37,911 nucleotides of DNA from contig JALOTH010000007.1 of the NCBI GenBank assembly GCA_025458035.1, positions 1 to 37,911 on the forward strand. The letters are read 5' to 3'. The notes under the pieces were generated by a model. The model had not been told where the DNA came from. It made no database searches and worked only from the letters and a program-made list of their open reading frames with translations. Source of the DNA: Rhodospirillales bacterium. GTDB taxonomy: Bacteria; Pseudomonadota; Alphaproteobacteria; Rhodospirillales; Defluviicoccaceae. Made by a program: the position numbers and the translations under genes. Positions within the stretch are counted from its first letter, which is position 1. Each line of letters opens with the position of its first letter. Below are positions 26,765 to 37,911 of the stretch, in pieces.

Positions 26765-28156
26765 ATGACTGCAGGATGCGAGCCGCTTTCCGACGCTGAA
26801 TTCGAAACGGAACTGGGCCGGTTCGCGCCATTCGAGGATCGGCCGGCCCTCGCCATCGCGGTTTCCGGCGGTGCCGACAGCACGGCGCTGGCCATCCTTT
26901 CCGCAGCCTGGGCGGGCCGCCGCGGTGGTTCGGTGACGGCGCTGATCGTCGATCACGGCCTGCGTGCGGAATCGGCGGCGGAGGCGCGCATGGTTGCGGA
27001 GCGGCTCACCGCGGCATCCATCACGCCGGTCATCCTCAGCGCCAATGGGCATCCGGCGCCCGTGCGGCGGGATCAGGCGGCGGCACGCGAGCTCCGCTAT
27101 GGCCGTCTGGTCTCCTGGTGTCGCGCTCACGGCGTGCTTCACCTGCTGACCGGTCATCATCAGCACGACCAAGCGGAAACGGTTCTGATGCGGCTGCTGC
27201 ACGGGAGCGGCCTCGACGGTTTGGCGGGTATCAACCCTTGCCGGCAGCTAGCGGATGTGCGGGTGTTGCGGCCGTTGCTGCGGGTTGATCCGGCGCGGCT
27301 GCGCGCTCTCCTGCGCGACCGTGCCATCCCTTGGCTCGAGGACCCCAGCAATGCCGCGAGCACCTACGAGCGGAACCGGTTGCGTCGACAGTTGCCGCGG
27401 CTCGCCACCGCCGGCCTCTCGTCCGCCGCGTTGCGGCAACTGGCGGACGATGCCGCGCGGGCTCGTGCGGGCGTTGGCGAACATCTGGCGGGGCTGATCG
27501 CCGGCAGTTGCCGTCTCTCCCCTTTCGGCTATGCCGTTATCGAGCCCGACGTTCTTGCCGCCAGTGGGCCGGATCTGGCGGCGATCGTCCTGTCGCGCGT
27601 GCTGGCGACGGTTGGCGGCCGGCCATGGCCCGCCGGTGTTGCATCCTCTGCGCGCCTGGTCGCCGGTTTGAACGAGGGCAGACGGGGCCGCGTCGGCACC
27701 CTCGGCGGCTGTATCGTCGCGCGAACGGCAGCGGCGATCCTCGTCTACCGGGAACGCCGCAACCTTCCCGCGGCGATGACGGTGACCCCCGACGGCGGTC
27801 CTGGCGCCATGCCGCCGGCGGGGGAGCTGCCGCTCTGGGATGGCCGCTTCCATCTGCGGTGGGATTTCCATGACGGCGACGCCGTACCCACGATGCCCTT
27901 GCAGCTGCGGCCCTTGCACCATGATGGGGTGTTGCGGAGCGTGCCGTGGCCGCGTGGCAGCGAGCTGCCGACGCCGATCCTGGCGACGATGCCGGCGATG
28001 TTCGCCGGCGATGAACTCATCGCCGCCCCGTTCGGCGGCGAGGTCACGGACGGCCGGCGCGCCGGGCTGACCCGCTTCGATGTGGTTTTCCGTCCGCGCT
28101 GGAGCCTTTCCGGGCACGGCTATTTCCTTTCTGGGGGTAACTCGGTTATCATGTGA
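26765..28156 (+). CDS. tilS: tRNA(Ile)-lysidine synthase
   Basis: Adds lysine to C34 of the CAU-anticodon tRNA-Ile so that it reads AUA; essential in most bacteria. The protein has 463 residues. The PP-loop SGGADSTALA begins at residue 34 and the TGHHQHDQAETVLMRLL segment (near 130) is characteristic of TilS, followed by RPLL and the LEDPSN motif. The C-terminal part is divergent. The ATG at 26765 lacks a clear ribosome site. It is placed between cpoB and ftsH, as usual in this class. Confidence 0.93.
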   Translation: MTAGCEPLSDAEFETELGRFAPFEDRPALAIAVSGGADSTALAILSAAWAGRRGGSVTALIVDHGLRAESAAEARMVAERLTAASITPVILSANGHPAPVRRDQAAARELRYGRLVSWCRAHGVLHLLTGHHQHDQAETVLMRLLHGSGLDGLAGINPCRQLADVRVLRPLLRVDPARLRALLRDRAIPWLEDPSNAASTYERNRLRRQLPRLATAGLSSAALRQLADDAARARAGVGEHLAGLIAGSCRLSPFGYAVIEPDVLAASGPDLAAIVLSRVLATVGGRPWPAGVASSARLVAGLNEGRRGRVGTLGGCIVARTAAAILVYRERRNLPAAMTVTPDGGPGAMPPAGELPLWDGRFHLRWDFHDGDAVPTMPLQLRPLHHDGVLRSVPWPRGSELPTPILATMPAMFAGDELIAAPFGGEVTDGRRAGLTRFDVVFRPRWSLSGHGYFLSGGNSVIM

Positions 28157-28229
28157 CTGCGACCGATATTCGGCCGCAGGATCCGCCGCCGGCCCGCCGC
28201 CCGGTGCAATTCTGGCTCAGGAATGATCG

Positions 28230-30167
28230 GTGAATATTAGTCGGAATCTGCTGTTTCTGGTGCTTTGTGTCATCGGCGTCCTGGCGCTGTTTCATTTTGT
28301 CGGCAAAGGCGATGACCGCGCCGCCTATCAATCCCTGAGCTATTCGGAATTCGTCTCCGCGGTGGACAAGGGCGACGTGCGCGAAGTGACCCTGAAAGGC
28401 CCGGTGATCTATGGCACGATGCGTGACGGGCGGGTGAAACAGGTCTACGCCCCCAATGACAAGCTTCTGGTCGATAGACTTCAACAGCGCAACGTTAGGA
28501 TTACCGTTGAGTCCCCCGATGACGGCTCAAATAGCTTCTTGAAGATTCTTGCCTCGTGGCTGCCGATCCTTCTTCTTGTCGGGGTATGGATTTTTTTCAT
28601 GCGCCAGATGCAGGGAGGCGGCAGCAAAGCCGGCGGTTTTGGCAAGTCACGGGCGAAGCTGCTGACCGAAACGACGGCGCGGGTGACCTTTCAGGATGTC
28701 GCCGGGATCGAAGAAGCTAAAAAAGAACTGGAGGAAATTGTCGAGTTCCTGAAAGATCCGAAACGATTTCAGCAGGTCGGCGGCCGCATCCCCCACGGCT
28801 GTCTGCTGGTCGGCGCCCCGGGAACCGGCAAGACACTGCTCGCCCGTGCCATCGCCGGCGAGGCGGAGGTGCCGTTCTTCTCGATCTCCGGTTCCGATTT
28901 CGTCGAAATGTTCGTCGGCGTCGGCGCTGCCCGCGTCCGCGACATGTTTGAGCAAGGCAAGAAAAACGCGCCATGCATCATCTTCGTCGACGAGATCGAT
29001 GCCGTCGGCCGCCATCGTGGCGCCGGCCTCGGCGGCGGCAACGATGAACGGGAGCAAACCCTCAACCAGCTCCTGGTGGAAATGGATGGGTTTGACGGGA
29101 ACCCGGGGGTGATCCTGATCGGTGCCACCAATCGCCCGGATGTGCTTGACCCGGCGCTGCTGCGTCCCGGCCGCTTCGACCGGCAGGTTGTCGTGCCGGT
29201 GCCCGACATCAATGGCCGTGAACAGATCCTGAAAGTGCACGCACGCAAGGTCAACCTCGCCGATAGCGTGGACCTGCGCATCATCGCCCGTGGCGCGCCC
29301 GGCTTCTCCGGTGCCGAGCTGGCCAATCTCGTGAACGAGGCGGCATTGATCGCGGCGCGAGGCGGCAAGCGCGCCGTCGCCATGGATGACTTCGAGGCGG
29401 CGCGCGACAAGGTGATGATGGGCGTGGAGCGGCGGTCCTTGGTGATGACCGAGGAAGACCGCCGGATCACCGCGTATCACGAAGCGGGACACGCGCTCGT
29501 GTCGCTCCGCGTCGGCGGCGGCGACCCGCTGCACAAGGTGACGATCATTCCGCGCGGCAGCGCCCTTGGCATGACCATGTCGTTGCCCGAACAGGACCGT
29601 CACACGTATTCGCGGCGCGAACTCGATGCCCGCCTGGTCATTGGCTTCGGCGGCCGCATTGCCGAGGAACTGGTGTTCGGCCGCGACCAGGTGACCACCG
29701 GCGCCGGCAACGACATCAAAGTGGCGACCGCCCTCGCCCGCCGGATGGTCACCGAGTTCGGCTTCTCCGACCGGGTCGGACGGTTGCGCTACGCGGACTC
29801 GAATGACGAAGTCTTTCTCGGCCACGCCATTACCCAGCATCGCCGGCTTTCCGACGATATGGCGCAAACAATCGACGAGGAGGTCCGCCGGTTGATCGAC
29901 GCCGCCGAGGCGCGTGCTCGCACCATCCTGGAGGCGGGCCGCGGCGATCTGGACCGGCTTGCCCGCAATCTCCTCGAATTCGAGACGCTGACCGGCGAGG
30001 AGATCGGCCGGGTTGTTGCTGGCGCTGACATCGAACGGGCTGGCACTTCGCCACGGGGCGGTCACGGTGACGGCGCCTCGGTGCCGAATTCGCGGACGCC
30101 GTCGCGGGACGACCGGGCGAGCGATTTCTGGCGGCCCCGTCCCGGGCCTCGCGGCTCGAACGCCTGA
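28230..30167 (+). CDS. ftsH: ATP-dependent zinc metalloprotease FtsH
   Basis: Membrane-anchored AAA+ protease that degrades misfolded membrane proteins and regulators such as sigma-32 and LpxC. The protein has 645 residues: two membrane helices (about 6-24 and 108-126) flanking a periplasmic domain, Walker A GAPGTGKT (195-202), Walker [10 protein letters not shown], the [22 protein letters not shown], the zinc site HEAGH (417-421) and [11 protein letters not shown] with the third zinc ligand. The GTG start gives a normal first helix. The C-terminus after about 600 is low-complexity, as in other FtsH. Confidence 0.97.
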   Translation: MNISRNLLFLVLCVIGVLALFHFVGKGDDRAAYQSLSYSEFVSAVDKGDVREVTLKGPVIYGTMRDGRVKQVYAPNDKLLVDRLQQRNVRITVESPDDGSNSFLKILASWLPILLLVGVWIFFMRQMQGGGSKAGGFGKSRAKLLTETTARVTFQDVAGIEEAKKELEEIVEFLKDPKRFQQVGGRIPHGCLLVGAPGTGKTLLARAIAGEAEVPFFSISGSDFVEMFVGVGAARVRDMFEQGKKNAPCIIFVDEIDAVGRHRGAGLGGGNDEREQTLNQLLVEMDGFDGNPGVILIGATNRPDVLDPALLRPGRFDRQVVVPVPDINGREQILKVHARKVNLADSVDLRIIARGAPGFSGAELANLVNEAALIAARGGKRAVAMDDFEAARDKVMMGVERRSLVMTEEDRRITAYHEAGHALVSLRVGGGDPLHKVTIIPRGSALGMTMSLPEQDRHTYSRRELDARLVIGFGGRIAEELVFGRDQVTTGAGNDIKVATALARRMVTEFGFSDRVGRLRYADSNDEVFLGHAITQHRRLSDDMAQTIDEEVRRLIDAAEARARTILEAGRGDLDRLARNLLEFETLTGEEIGRVVAGADIERAGTSPRGGHGDGASVPNSRTPSRDDRASDFWRPRPGPRGSNA

Positions 30168-30197
30168 CGGGGACTCCCTTCGCTGTACGACGACAGG

Positions 30198-31046
30198 TTG
30201 GTTTCGTCCCTGCCTTCCCCGGCCGCATTCGCCGGGCTGGCATTGGATTGCCCGCTGGTCATGGGCATCGTCAACGTCACTCCCGACAGCTTCTCCGATG
30301 GCGGTGAAACGGTGGACGCCGCGGCGGCGGTCGAGCGGGGCCTGACGTTCGCACGGGAGGGCGCCGACATCATTGACGTCGGCGGCGAGTCGACACGGCC
30401 CGGCGCGAAGCCGGTGCCGGTGGCGGAGGAGGTGCGGCGCGTGGTGCCGGTGATCGAGGCGTTGGCGGCGCGCGGGCTGGTCGTTTCGATCGACACCCGG
30501 CATGCGGAGGTGATCGCCGCCGCACTCAACGCCGGCGCGCGGATCATCAACGACGTCACGGCCCTGCAAGGGGACCCGCGATCGCTGTCGCTGATCGCCG
30601 CCAGCGAGGCGAGCGTGGTGCTCATGCACATGCAGGGCGAGCCACGGACGATGCAGGATGATCCCCGCTATGGGGATGTCGTCGCCGAGGTCGGCGATTT
30701 CCTTGCGCAGCGCGTGGCCGCTTGCGAGGCGGCCGGCATTCAGCGTCACCGCATCGCCATTGACCCCGGCATCGGCTTCGGCAAGACGCTGGCGCACAAT
30801 CTTGCCGTGTTGCGCCATCTTGCGGTCTTTCGGCGGCTGGGCTGCGCCCTGCTGATCGGCGCGTCCCGCAAGAGTTTTATTGCGCGCATCAGTCGGAACG
30901 AGCCGCCGCTGCAGCGCCTGGGCGGTTCGATTGCCGCTGCCCTTGCCGCCGTCGCGGCAGGCGCGCACATTCTGCGCGTCCATGATGTTGCCGCCACCCA
31001 GCAGGCGCTGAAGGTCTGGCGGGCCATTCACCTGGCCACCCCATAG
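30198..31046 (+). CDS. folP: Dihydropteroate synthase
   Basis: Condenses p-aminobenzoate with 6-hydroxymethyl-dihydropterin diphosphate in folate synthesis; the sulphonamide target. The 282-residue TIM barrel has MGIVNVTPDSFSDGG (about 22-36), DVGGESTRPGA, INDVTALQGD, MHMQGEPRTMQ and GASRKSFI. It is assigned to start at TTG 30198, as there is no ATG before the MGIVN strand; an internal ATG at that strand would truncate it. Distance to ftsH is 30 bases, suggesting one operon. The ftsH-folP-glmM order is widely conserved. Confidence 0.94.
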   Translation: MVSSLPSPAAFAGLALDCPLVMGIVNVTPDSFSDGGETVDAAAAVERGLTFAREGADIIDVGGESTRPGAKPVPVAEEVRRVVPVIEALAARGLVVSIDTRHAEVIAAALNAGARIINDVTALQGDPRSLSLIAASEASVVLMHMQGEPRTMQDDPRYGDVVAEVGDFLAQRVAACEAAGIQRHRIAIDPGIGFGKTLAHNLAVLRHLAVFRRLGCALLIGASRKSFIARISRNEPPLQRLGGSIAAALAAVAAGAHILRVHDVAATQQALKVWRAIHLATP

Positions 31047-31154
31047 GTTCCACTGGCGGCGCCATCGTTCCGCACGCTGGTCTGGAGGCGAAAAGAAAAC
31101 GCCGGCCGCTTTCATCGCTCGCTGAGGGACGCGTCACAGAACGGGATGATGATG

Positions 31155-32501
<1,347 letters not shown>

Positions 32502-32511
32502 GGGCGCGGCG

Positions 32512-33300
32512 ATGCGCGGACGGGTTCTCATCGTCGCCGGCTCGGACTCCGGCGGCGGTGCCGGCATTCAGGCGGACATCAAGACCGTCACCGTCCTCGG
32601 CGGGTACGCGGCGACGGCGATCACCGCGCTCACCGCGCAGAACACCACCGGCGTGTTCGACATTCTGGATGTGCCGGCGGCGTTCGTGCGGCTCCAGATG
32701 CGCCTCGTCCTCACCGATATCGGCGCCGACTGCATCAAGATCGGCATGTTGCACCGGCCGGACATCGTCGAGGCTGTCGCCACTGTTCTCGAGGAGGACG
32801 CGCCCGGTATTCCCATCGTTCTCGATCCGGTGATGGTGGCGAAGGGGGGCGCGGCCTTGCTGGCCGCCGACGCGGCACTGGCGGTCCGCGATCGGTTGCT
32901 GCCGCTGGCGACGATCGTGACGCCCAACCTGCCGGAGGCTGCGGTGCTGGCCGGCCAGCCGGCCGAACCGGCGGCGCTGGCGGCGACGCTGCTGGCGATG
33001 GGGCCACGGGCCGTGCTGGTCAAGGGTGGGCACGGGGAGGGCGATGTCATCACCGACGTGCTGCTGGAGGCGGAACAGCCGCCGCGCACGTTCACGAGCC
33101 CGCGATTGCCATCGCGCAGCACCCACGGCACCGGCTGTACGCTGGCGTCGGCGATCGCCGTGTCGCTGGCACAGGGACTGACCGTTGCCGACGCGGTTGC
33201 CCGCGCCCGCGATTATGTGATCGCGGCGATCCAACGGGCCCCCGGTTACGGGCGCGGTCATGGCCCCCTCGATCATGGCCATCCCCTTCGCCGGGCGTGA
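32512..33300 (+). CDS. thiD: Hydroxymethylpyrimidine (phosphomethylpyrimidine) kinase
   Basis: Phosphorylates HMP and HMP-P to give the pyrimidine half of thiamine. The 262-residue ribokinase-like fold begins with VLIVAGSDSGGGAGIQADIK and ends with STHGTGCTLASAIAVSLAQG, the anion hole and catalytic loop. DPVMVAKGG and LVKGGHG are also family marks. Pyridoxal-kinase-like activity is a formal alternative, but motifs fit ThiD better. Its product would be used by thiE at 11.8 kb. It starts 10 bases after glmM, an arrangement without obvious functional link. Confidence 0.93.
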   Translation: MRGRVLIVAGSDSGGGAGIQADIKTVTVLGGYAATAITALTAQNTTGVFDILDVPAAFVRLQMRLVLTDIGADCIKIGMLHRPDIVEAVATVLEEDAPGIPIVLDPVMVAKGGAALLAADAALAVRDRLLPLATIVTPNLPEAAVLAGQPAEPAALAATLLAMGPRAVLVKGGHGEGDVITDVLLEAEQPPRTFTSPRLPSRSTHGTGCTLASAIAVSLAQGLTVADAVARARDYVIAAIQRAPGYGRGHGPLDHGHPLRRA

Positions 33301-33413
33301 GCGTTGCCGCGGATGTTGAGTGGCGCCGCGTTTTCGGCGAGAAACCCCGGCGTGCCGAAGGCAAGTCCTCGCATCGGCCCTCGCCGCACCGATGGGGAAC
33401 CAAGGGTATGATG

Positions 33414-34262
33414 ATGATCCGTGAGCACAGCCTGCTGAGCCTCGGCCCGCACGGCTTTCACCGGCTTGCCTACACCGAGTGGGGCGACCCCGCCAACCGG
33501 CGGGTCGTGCTCTGCGTTCACGGGTTGACCCGCAACGGTCGCGATTTCGATGACTTCGCCAGCGCGCTGGCCACCGAATACCGCGTCGCCTGCCCCGACT
33601 TGCCGGGACGCGGTCGCAGTCACTGGCTGGTGGTTCCCGCCGATTACAAGCTGACGACCTACCTCGCCGACCTTGTTGCGGTCATCGCTCGCCTTGACGT
33701 CGACGAGGTCGACTGGGTCGGCACCTCGCTCGGCGGCATCCTCGGCATCATGCTGGCGGCGCAGCCCAACAGCCCGATCCGCAAGCTGATCGTCAATGAC
33801 GTCGGCGCCTTCATCCCGAAGACGACGCTGGCGCGCATCAACGGTTACGTCGGTCAGGATCCCCACTTCGCGACGATCGAGGCGCTCGAAGCCTACCTCC
33901 GGGATGTGTATGCGCCCTTCGGTTCGCTGACCGACCCGCAATGGCGCCACCTCGCCCGCTACAGCGCGCGGCCGGATACGGCGCGTGGAGGCTGGCGGCT
34001 GCATTACGACCCTGACCTTGCCGCACCCTTTCGCGAGACCCACGAAGCCGACATCGACCTGTGGCCGCTGTGGGAGCGCATCGCCTGTCCAGCCCTGATC
34101 TTGCGTGGCGCCGAGTCCGATATCCTGCCCCTGGATATCGCGGAGGCGATGCTGACCCGTGGTCCGCCGGCCGAACTCATCGAGTTTCCCGGCGTCGGTC
34201 ACGCGCCGATGCTGATGGACGACCGGCAGATCGAAGCGGTGCGCGAGTGGTTGAGCCGATGA
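33414..34262 (+). CDS. Alpha/beta-fold hydrolase
   Basis: A 282-residue hydrolase. The fold is shown by LCVHGLTRNGRDFDDFA (oxyanion loop), DLPGRGRSHW, the nucleophile elbow GTSLGG (Ser near 108), the acid in RGAESDILP and the His in VGHAPML. The substrate is unknown; esterase, lactonase or haloalkane-type activity cannot be distinguished. Three consecutive ATGs (33408, 33411, 33414) follow AAGGG, and the last has the best spacing. It follows the ThiD-like gene by about 110 bases and converges with hemB. Confidence 0.88.
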   Translation: MIREHSLLSLGPHGFHRLAYTEWGDPANRRVVLCVHGLTRNGRDFDDFASALATEYRVACPDLPGRGRSHWLVVPADYKLTTYLADLVAVIARLDVDEVDWVGTSLGGILGIMLAAQPNSPIRKLIVNDVGAFIPKTTLARINGYVGQDPHFATIEALEAYLRDVYAPFGSLTDPQWRHLARYSARPDTARGGWRLHYDPDLAAPFRETHEADIDLWPLWERIACPALILRGAESDILPLDIAEAMLTRGPPAELIEFPGVGHAPMLMDDRQIEAVREWLSR

Positions 34263-34312
34263 TGGCGCCGATGCGCACCCCCGATGCGCACCGGCCACCG
34301 GCGTCGCGCCGG

Positions 34313-36663
<2,351 letters not shown>

Positions 36664-36751
36664 GATCGGGACCCCTTCGCGTCGTCGGGACTTGCCGCCC
36701 CGATTTTTTTTTGAGGATCGCGCCGGCAGGTTGCCGGCGGCGGGTGCGCGC

Positions 36752-36780
36752 ACTATAGCGGCGCCGGCGGCGGCGCCCAA
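36752..36780 (-). promoter_or_regulatory. Candidate promoter for metY
   Basis: On the minus strand TTGGGC (36775-36780) is followed after 17 bases by TATAGT (36752-36757). This would start transcription near 36745 and give a leader of about 80 bases. That leader includes a perfect 8-base-pair hairpin (36721-36739) and an A9 run (36704-36712), then the ribosome site. The match is by eye; the surroundings are very GC-rich, which makes the TATAGT stand out. I see no SAM riboswitch consensus. Confidence 0.4.
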
Positions 36781-36868
36781 TCCTTATCGAAACGCCGCGT
36801 CTGACGGAAGCCAGCCGCTTGCCGGGCATGGACATTCGCGGTTGCCTCAGACCCGGCGACGGGGTAGT

Positions 36869-36883
36869 TGTTACATTATACCA
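36869..36883 (+). promoter_or_regulatory. Candidate Zur (zinc uptake regulator) box
   Basis: TGTTACATTATACCA matches an imperfect palindrome of the TGTTATAATATAACA kind, as I recall for alphaproteobacterial Zur, at 12 of 15 positions. It lies upstream of the zinc ABC transporter genes, in an AT-rich island within GC-rich DNA. Repression by zinc-bound Zur is therefore plausible. The consensus is from memory and was not computed. Confidence 0.5.
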
Positions 36884-36911
36884 TAGTCTCATTGGCCTTG
36901 TGGGTACGGCG

Positions 36912-37034
36912 ATGCCATCGTCCGCGTTCTCGCGCTTCTCGCCGCTGCTCGCCGGCCTGCCGACGCGCCTTGCGGCGGCGGCCGTGCTCAGCGCCCTGCT
37001 GTGGCTGGGTGTCATCTGGAGCCTGCAGCCGTGA
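36912..37034 (+). CDS. Possible 40-residue single-pass membrane protein before aztA
   Basis: A short reading frame with a hydrophobic stretch (RLAAAAVLSALLWLGVIW) and a basic N-terminal part (MPSSAFSRFSPLLAG). Its TGA overlaps the GTG start of the transporter ATPase (GTGA), the spacing used for translational coupling elsewhere in this window. A GTG at 36900 is an alternative start. The ribosome site is weak. I do not recognise the protein. It could be a leader peptide, a small transporter accessory protein or chance; the membrane stretch and the overlap favour a real gene. Confidence 0.4.
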   Translation: MPSSAFSRFSPLLAGLPTRLAAAAVLSALLWLGVIWSLQP

Positions 37035-37786
37035 CCGCGGCCGCCATCCTCGCCTTCGACGACCTGACCCTGGGTTACGACCGGCATCCGGCGGTCCATC
37101 ATCTGCGCGGCACGGTGCCCTGGGGCGATCTGCTTGCCGTCGTCGGGCCCAACGGCGCCGGCAAGTCGACGCTGCTCAAGGGCATCGCTGGCCTGCTGCG
37201 GCCATTGGGCGGTGCCGTCCGCCTCAACGGCATCACCCGCAATCAGGTGGCGTACCTGCCGCAGCAGGCGGAGATCGACCGCTCGTTTCCCATCGGCGTC
37301 GTGGATTTCGTCGCCATGGGCCTGTGGCGGCAACTCGGGGCGCTGCGCGGATTGACCGCCGGCGGGCGCGAGCGCGTCGCCGGGGCGCTGGCGGCGGTGG
37401 GCTTGACCGGCTTCGAACGGCGGGCCATCGGGTCGTTGTCGGGCGGCCAGATGCAACGGCTGCTGTTTGCCCGCCTGCTGCTGCAGGATGCACCCCTGAT
37501 CCTGCTGGATGAGCCGTTTACCGCCATCGACGGCAAGACGGCCGCCGATTTGATGCAGCTGGTGCGGCGCTGGCACGGTGAACGGCGGACGGTGCTCGTC
37601 GTTCTGCATGACCTCGATCAGGTGAGCCGTCATTTCCCGCACGCGATGCTGCTGGCGCGGGAGCCGGTTGCCTGGGGCGCTACCGCCGAGGTGCTGACCG
37701 CCGCCAACATGACCCGCGCGCGCGCCCTGTGCGAGGCCTGGAACGAAACGGCGGCGCCCTGCGCGCGCGCCACGATGCCGGCATGA
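37031..37786 (+). CDS. aztA: Zinc ABC transporter ATP-binding protein (AztA-like)
   Basis: ATPase of a zinc (or manganese) importer. The protein has 251 residues: Walker A GPNGAGKST (39-47), Q-loop YLPQQAEIDRSFPIGV, signature LSGGQMQR (near 136), Walker B LILLDEP and the H-loop VVLHDLDQVSRHFPHAML. That phrase and the permease that follows place it with AztA/ZnuC-type metal transporters. GTG start overlaps the stop of the small ORF; its TGA overlaps the permease ATG. Metal specificity is inferred from the family and the Zur-like site. Confidence 0.9.
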   Translation: MTAAAILAFDDLTLGYDRHPAVHHLRGTVPWGDLLAVVGPNGAGKSTLLKGIAGLLRPLGGAVRLNGITRNQVAYLPQQAEIDRSFPIGVVDFVAMGLWRQLGALRGLTAGGRERVAGALAAVGLTGFERRAIGSLSGGQMQRLLFARLLLQDAPLILLDEPFTAIDGKTAADLMQLVRRWHGERRTVLVVLHDLDQVSRHFPHAMLLAREPVAWGATAEVLTAANMTRARALCEAWNETAAPCARATMPA

Positions 37787-37911
37787 TGATCTACGACGTT
37801 CTCATCGCGCCATTCATCGACTACGCCTTCATGCGGCGCGCGCTCGTCGGCTGCCTCGCGCTGTCCTTGGGCGCGGCGCCGATCGGCGTGTTCCTCGTCC
37901 TGCGGCGGATG
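37783..37911 (+). CDS. aztB: Zinc ABC transporter permease (AztB-like), 5' end only
   Basis: Only the first 43 codons lie in the window. They read as the start of a metal ABC permease: IYDVLIAPFIDYAFMRRALV, followed by the first membrane helix ending FLVLRRM. This resembles the AztB start that I recall. The ATG overlaps the aztA stop (ATGA). The solute-binding protein (AztC) would be expected beyond the right edge. Confidence 0.85.
   Translation, partial: MMIYDVLIAPFIDYAFMRRALVGCLALSLGAAPIGVFLVLRRM

Noticed and set aside
28647-31115. An 822-codon open frame on the minus strand opposite ftsH and folP
   Set aside because: It is wholly antisense to two genes with clear motifs, has no recognisable domain, and such long antisense frames are expected from the strong GC bias at third codon positions.
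36703-36740. Hairpin next to a T9 run, considered as a terminator
   Set aside because: On the plus strand the Ts come before the hairpin, and on the minus strand the run is As, so neither direction gives a Rho-independent terminator.
36664-36745. Possible SAM riboswitch before metY
   Set aside because: I could not find the SAM-II type conserved core or its pseudoknot halves in the leader.

Overview
The window is a high-GC chromosomal segment of an alphaproteobacterium, most likely of the Rhodospirillales. The reasons are gene order (rluD next to rpoH; zapA-6S RNA-5-formyl-THF cyclo-ligase; ruvCAB-ybgC-tolQRAB-pal-cpoB-tilS-ftsH-folP-glmM), small proteins that I recall as alphaproteobacterial (DUF6476, DUF4164, DUF983), a HemB lacking the zinc-binding cysteines, and an AztAB-type zinc transporter. 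Genus and species cannot be told from the sequence. I see no insertion sequences, prophage, CRISPR, tRNA or rRNA, and almost every gene is an intact core gene.

Layout. 1-8.4 kb: the 5' part of a ctpA-like protease (minus), a divergent photolyase-like gene with unusual domain order, cydAB of the short-Q-loop (cyanide-insensitive-like) type, rluD-rpoH on the minus strand, and a tightly packed plus-strand pair (DUF6476, JAMM peptidase) whose ends abut the flanking genes. 8.4-11.8 kb: a large GH63-like glycosidase and a DUF983 zinc-ribbon membrane protein. 11.8-15.1 kb: a minus-strand cluster gap - small unknown gene - class I (DhnA-type) fructose-bisphosphate aldolase - thiE, with no pgk. 15.3-17.6 kb: a plus-strand run of DUF4164, zapA, 6S RNA, 5-formyltetrahydrofolate cyclo-ligase and a YmdB-like phosphoesterase. 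17.7-28.2 kb: yebC, ruvCAB, ybgC, tolQRAB, pal, cpoB, tilS. 28.2-34.3 kb: ftsH, folP, glmM, thiD-like kinase, alpha/beta hydrolase. 34.3-36.7 kb: metY then hemB on the minus strand. 36.8 kb to the end: a Zur-like palindrome, a 40-codon membrane ORF, aztA and the start of aztB.

How the genes work together. ruvCAB resolves Holliday junctions. ybgC-tolQRAB-pal-cpoB builds the Tol-Pal machine that constricts the outer membrane at division, and zapA supports FtsZ at the same stage. ftsH and rpoH are linked by the heat-shock circuit, since FtsH degrades sigma-32 in well-studied bacteria. folP and the cyclo-ligase serve folate, glmM serves UDP-GlcNAc, thiE and the ThiD-like kinase serve thiamine, gap and fba serve central carbon, and cydAB is a terminal oxidase. 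Many junctions are ATGA or GTGA overlaps, indicating compact, translationally coupled operons.

No wholly new multi-gene system is evident. The best leads are the photolyase-like protein, which looks circularly permuted (FAD domain first, Rossmann-like domain last), and the tiny membrane ORF translationally coupled to the zinc transporter ATPase. All functions are from motif recognition by eye; no database search was run.
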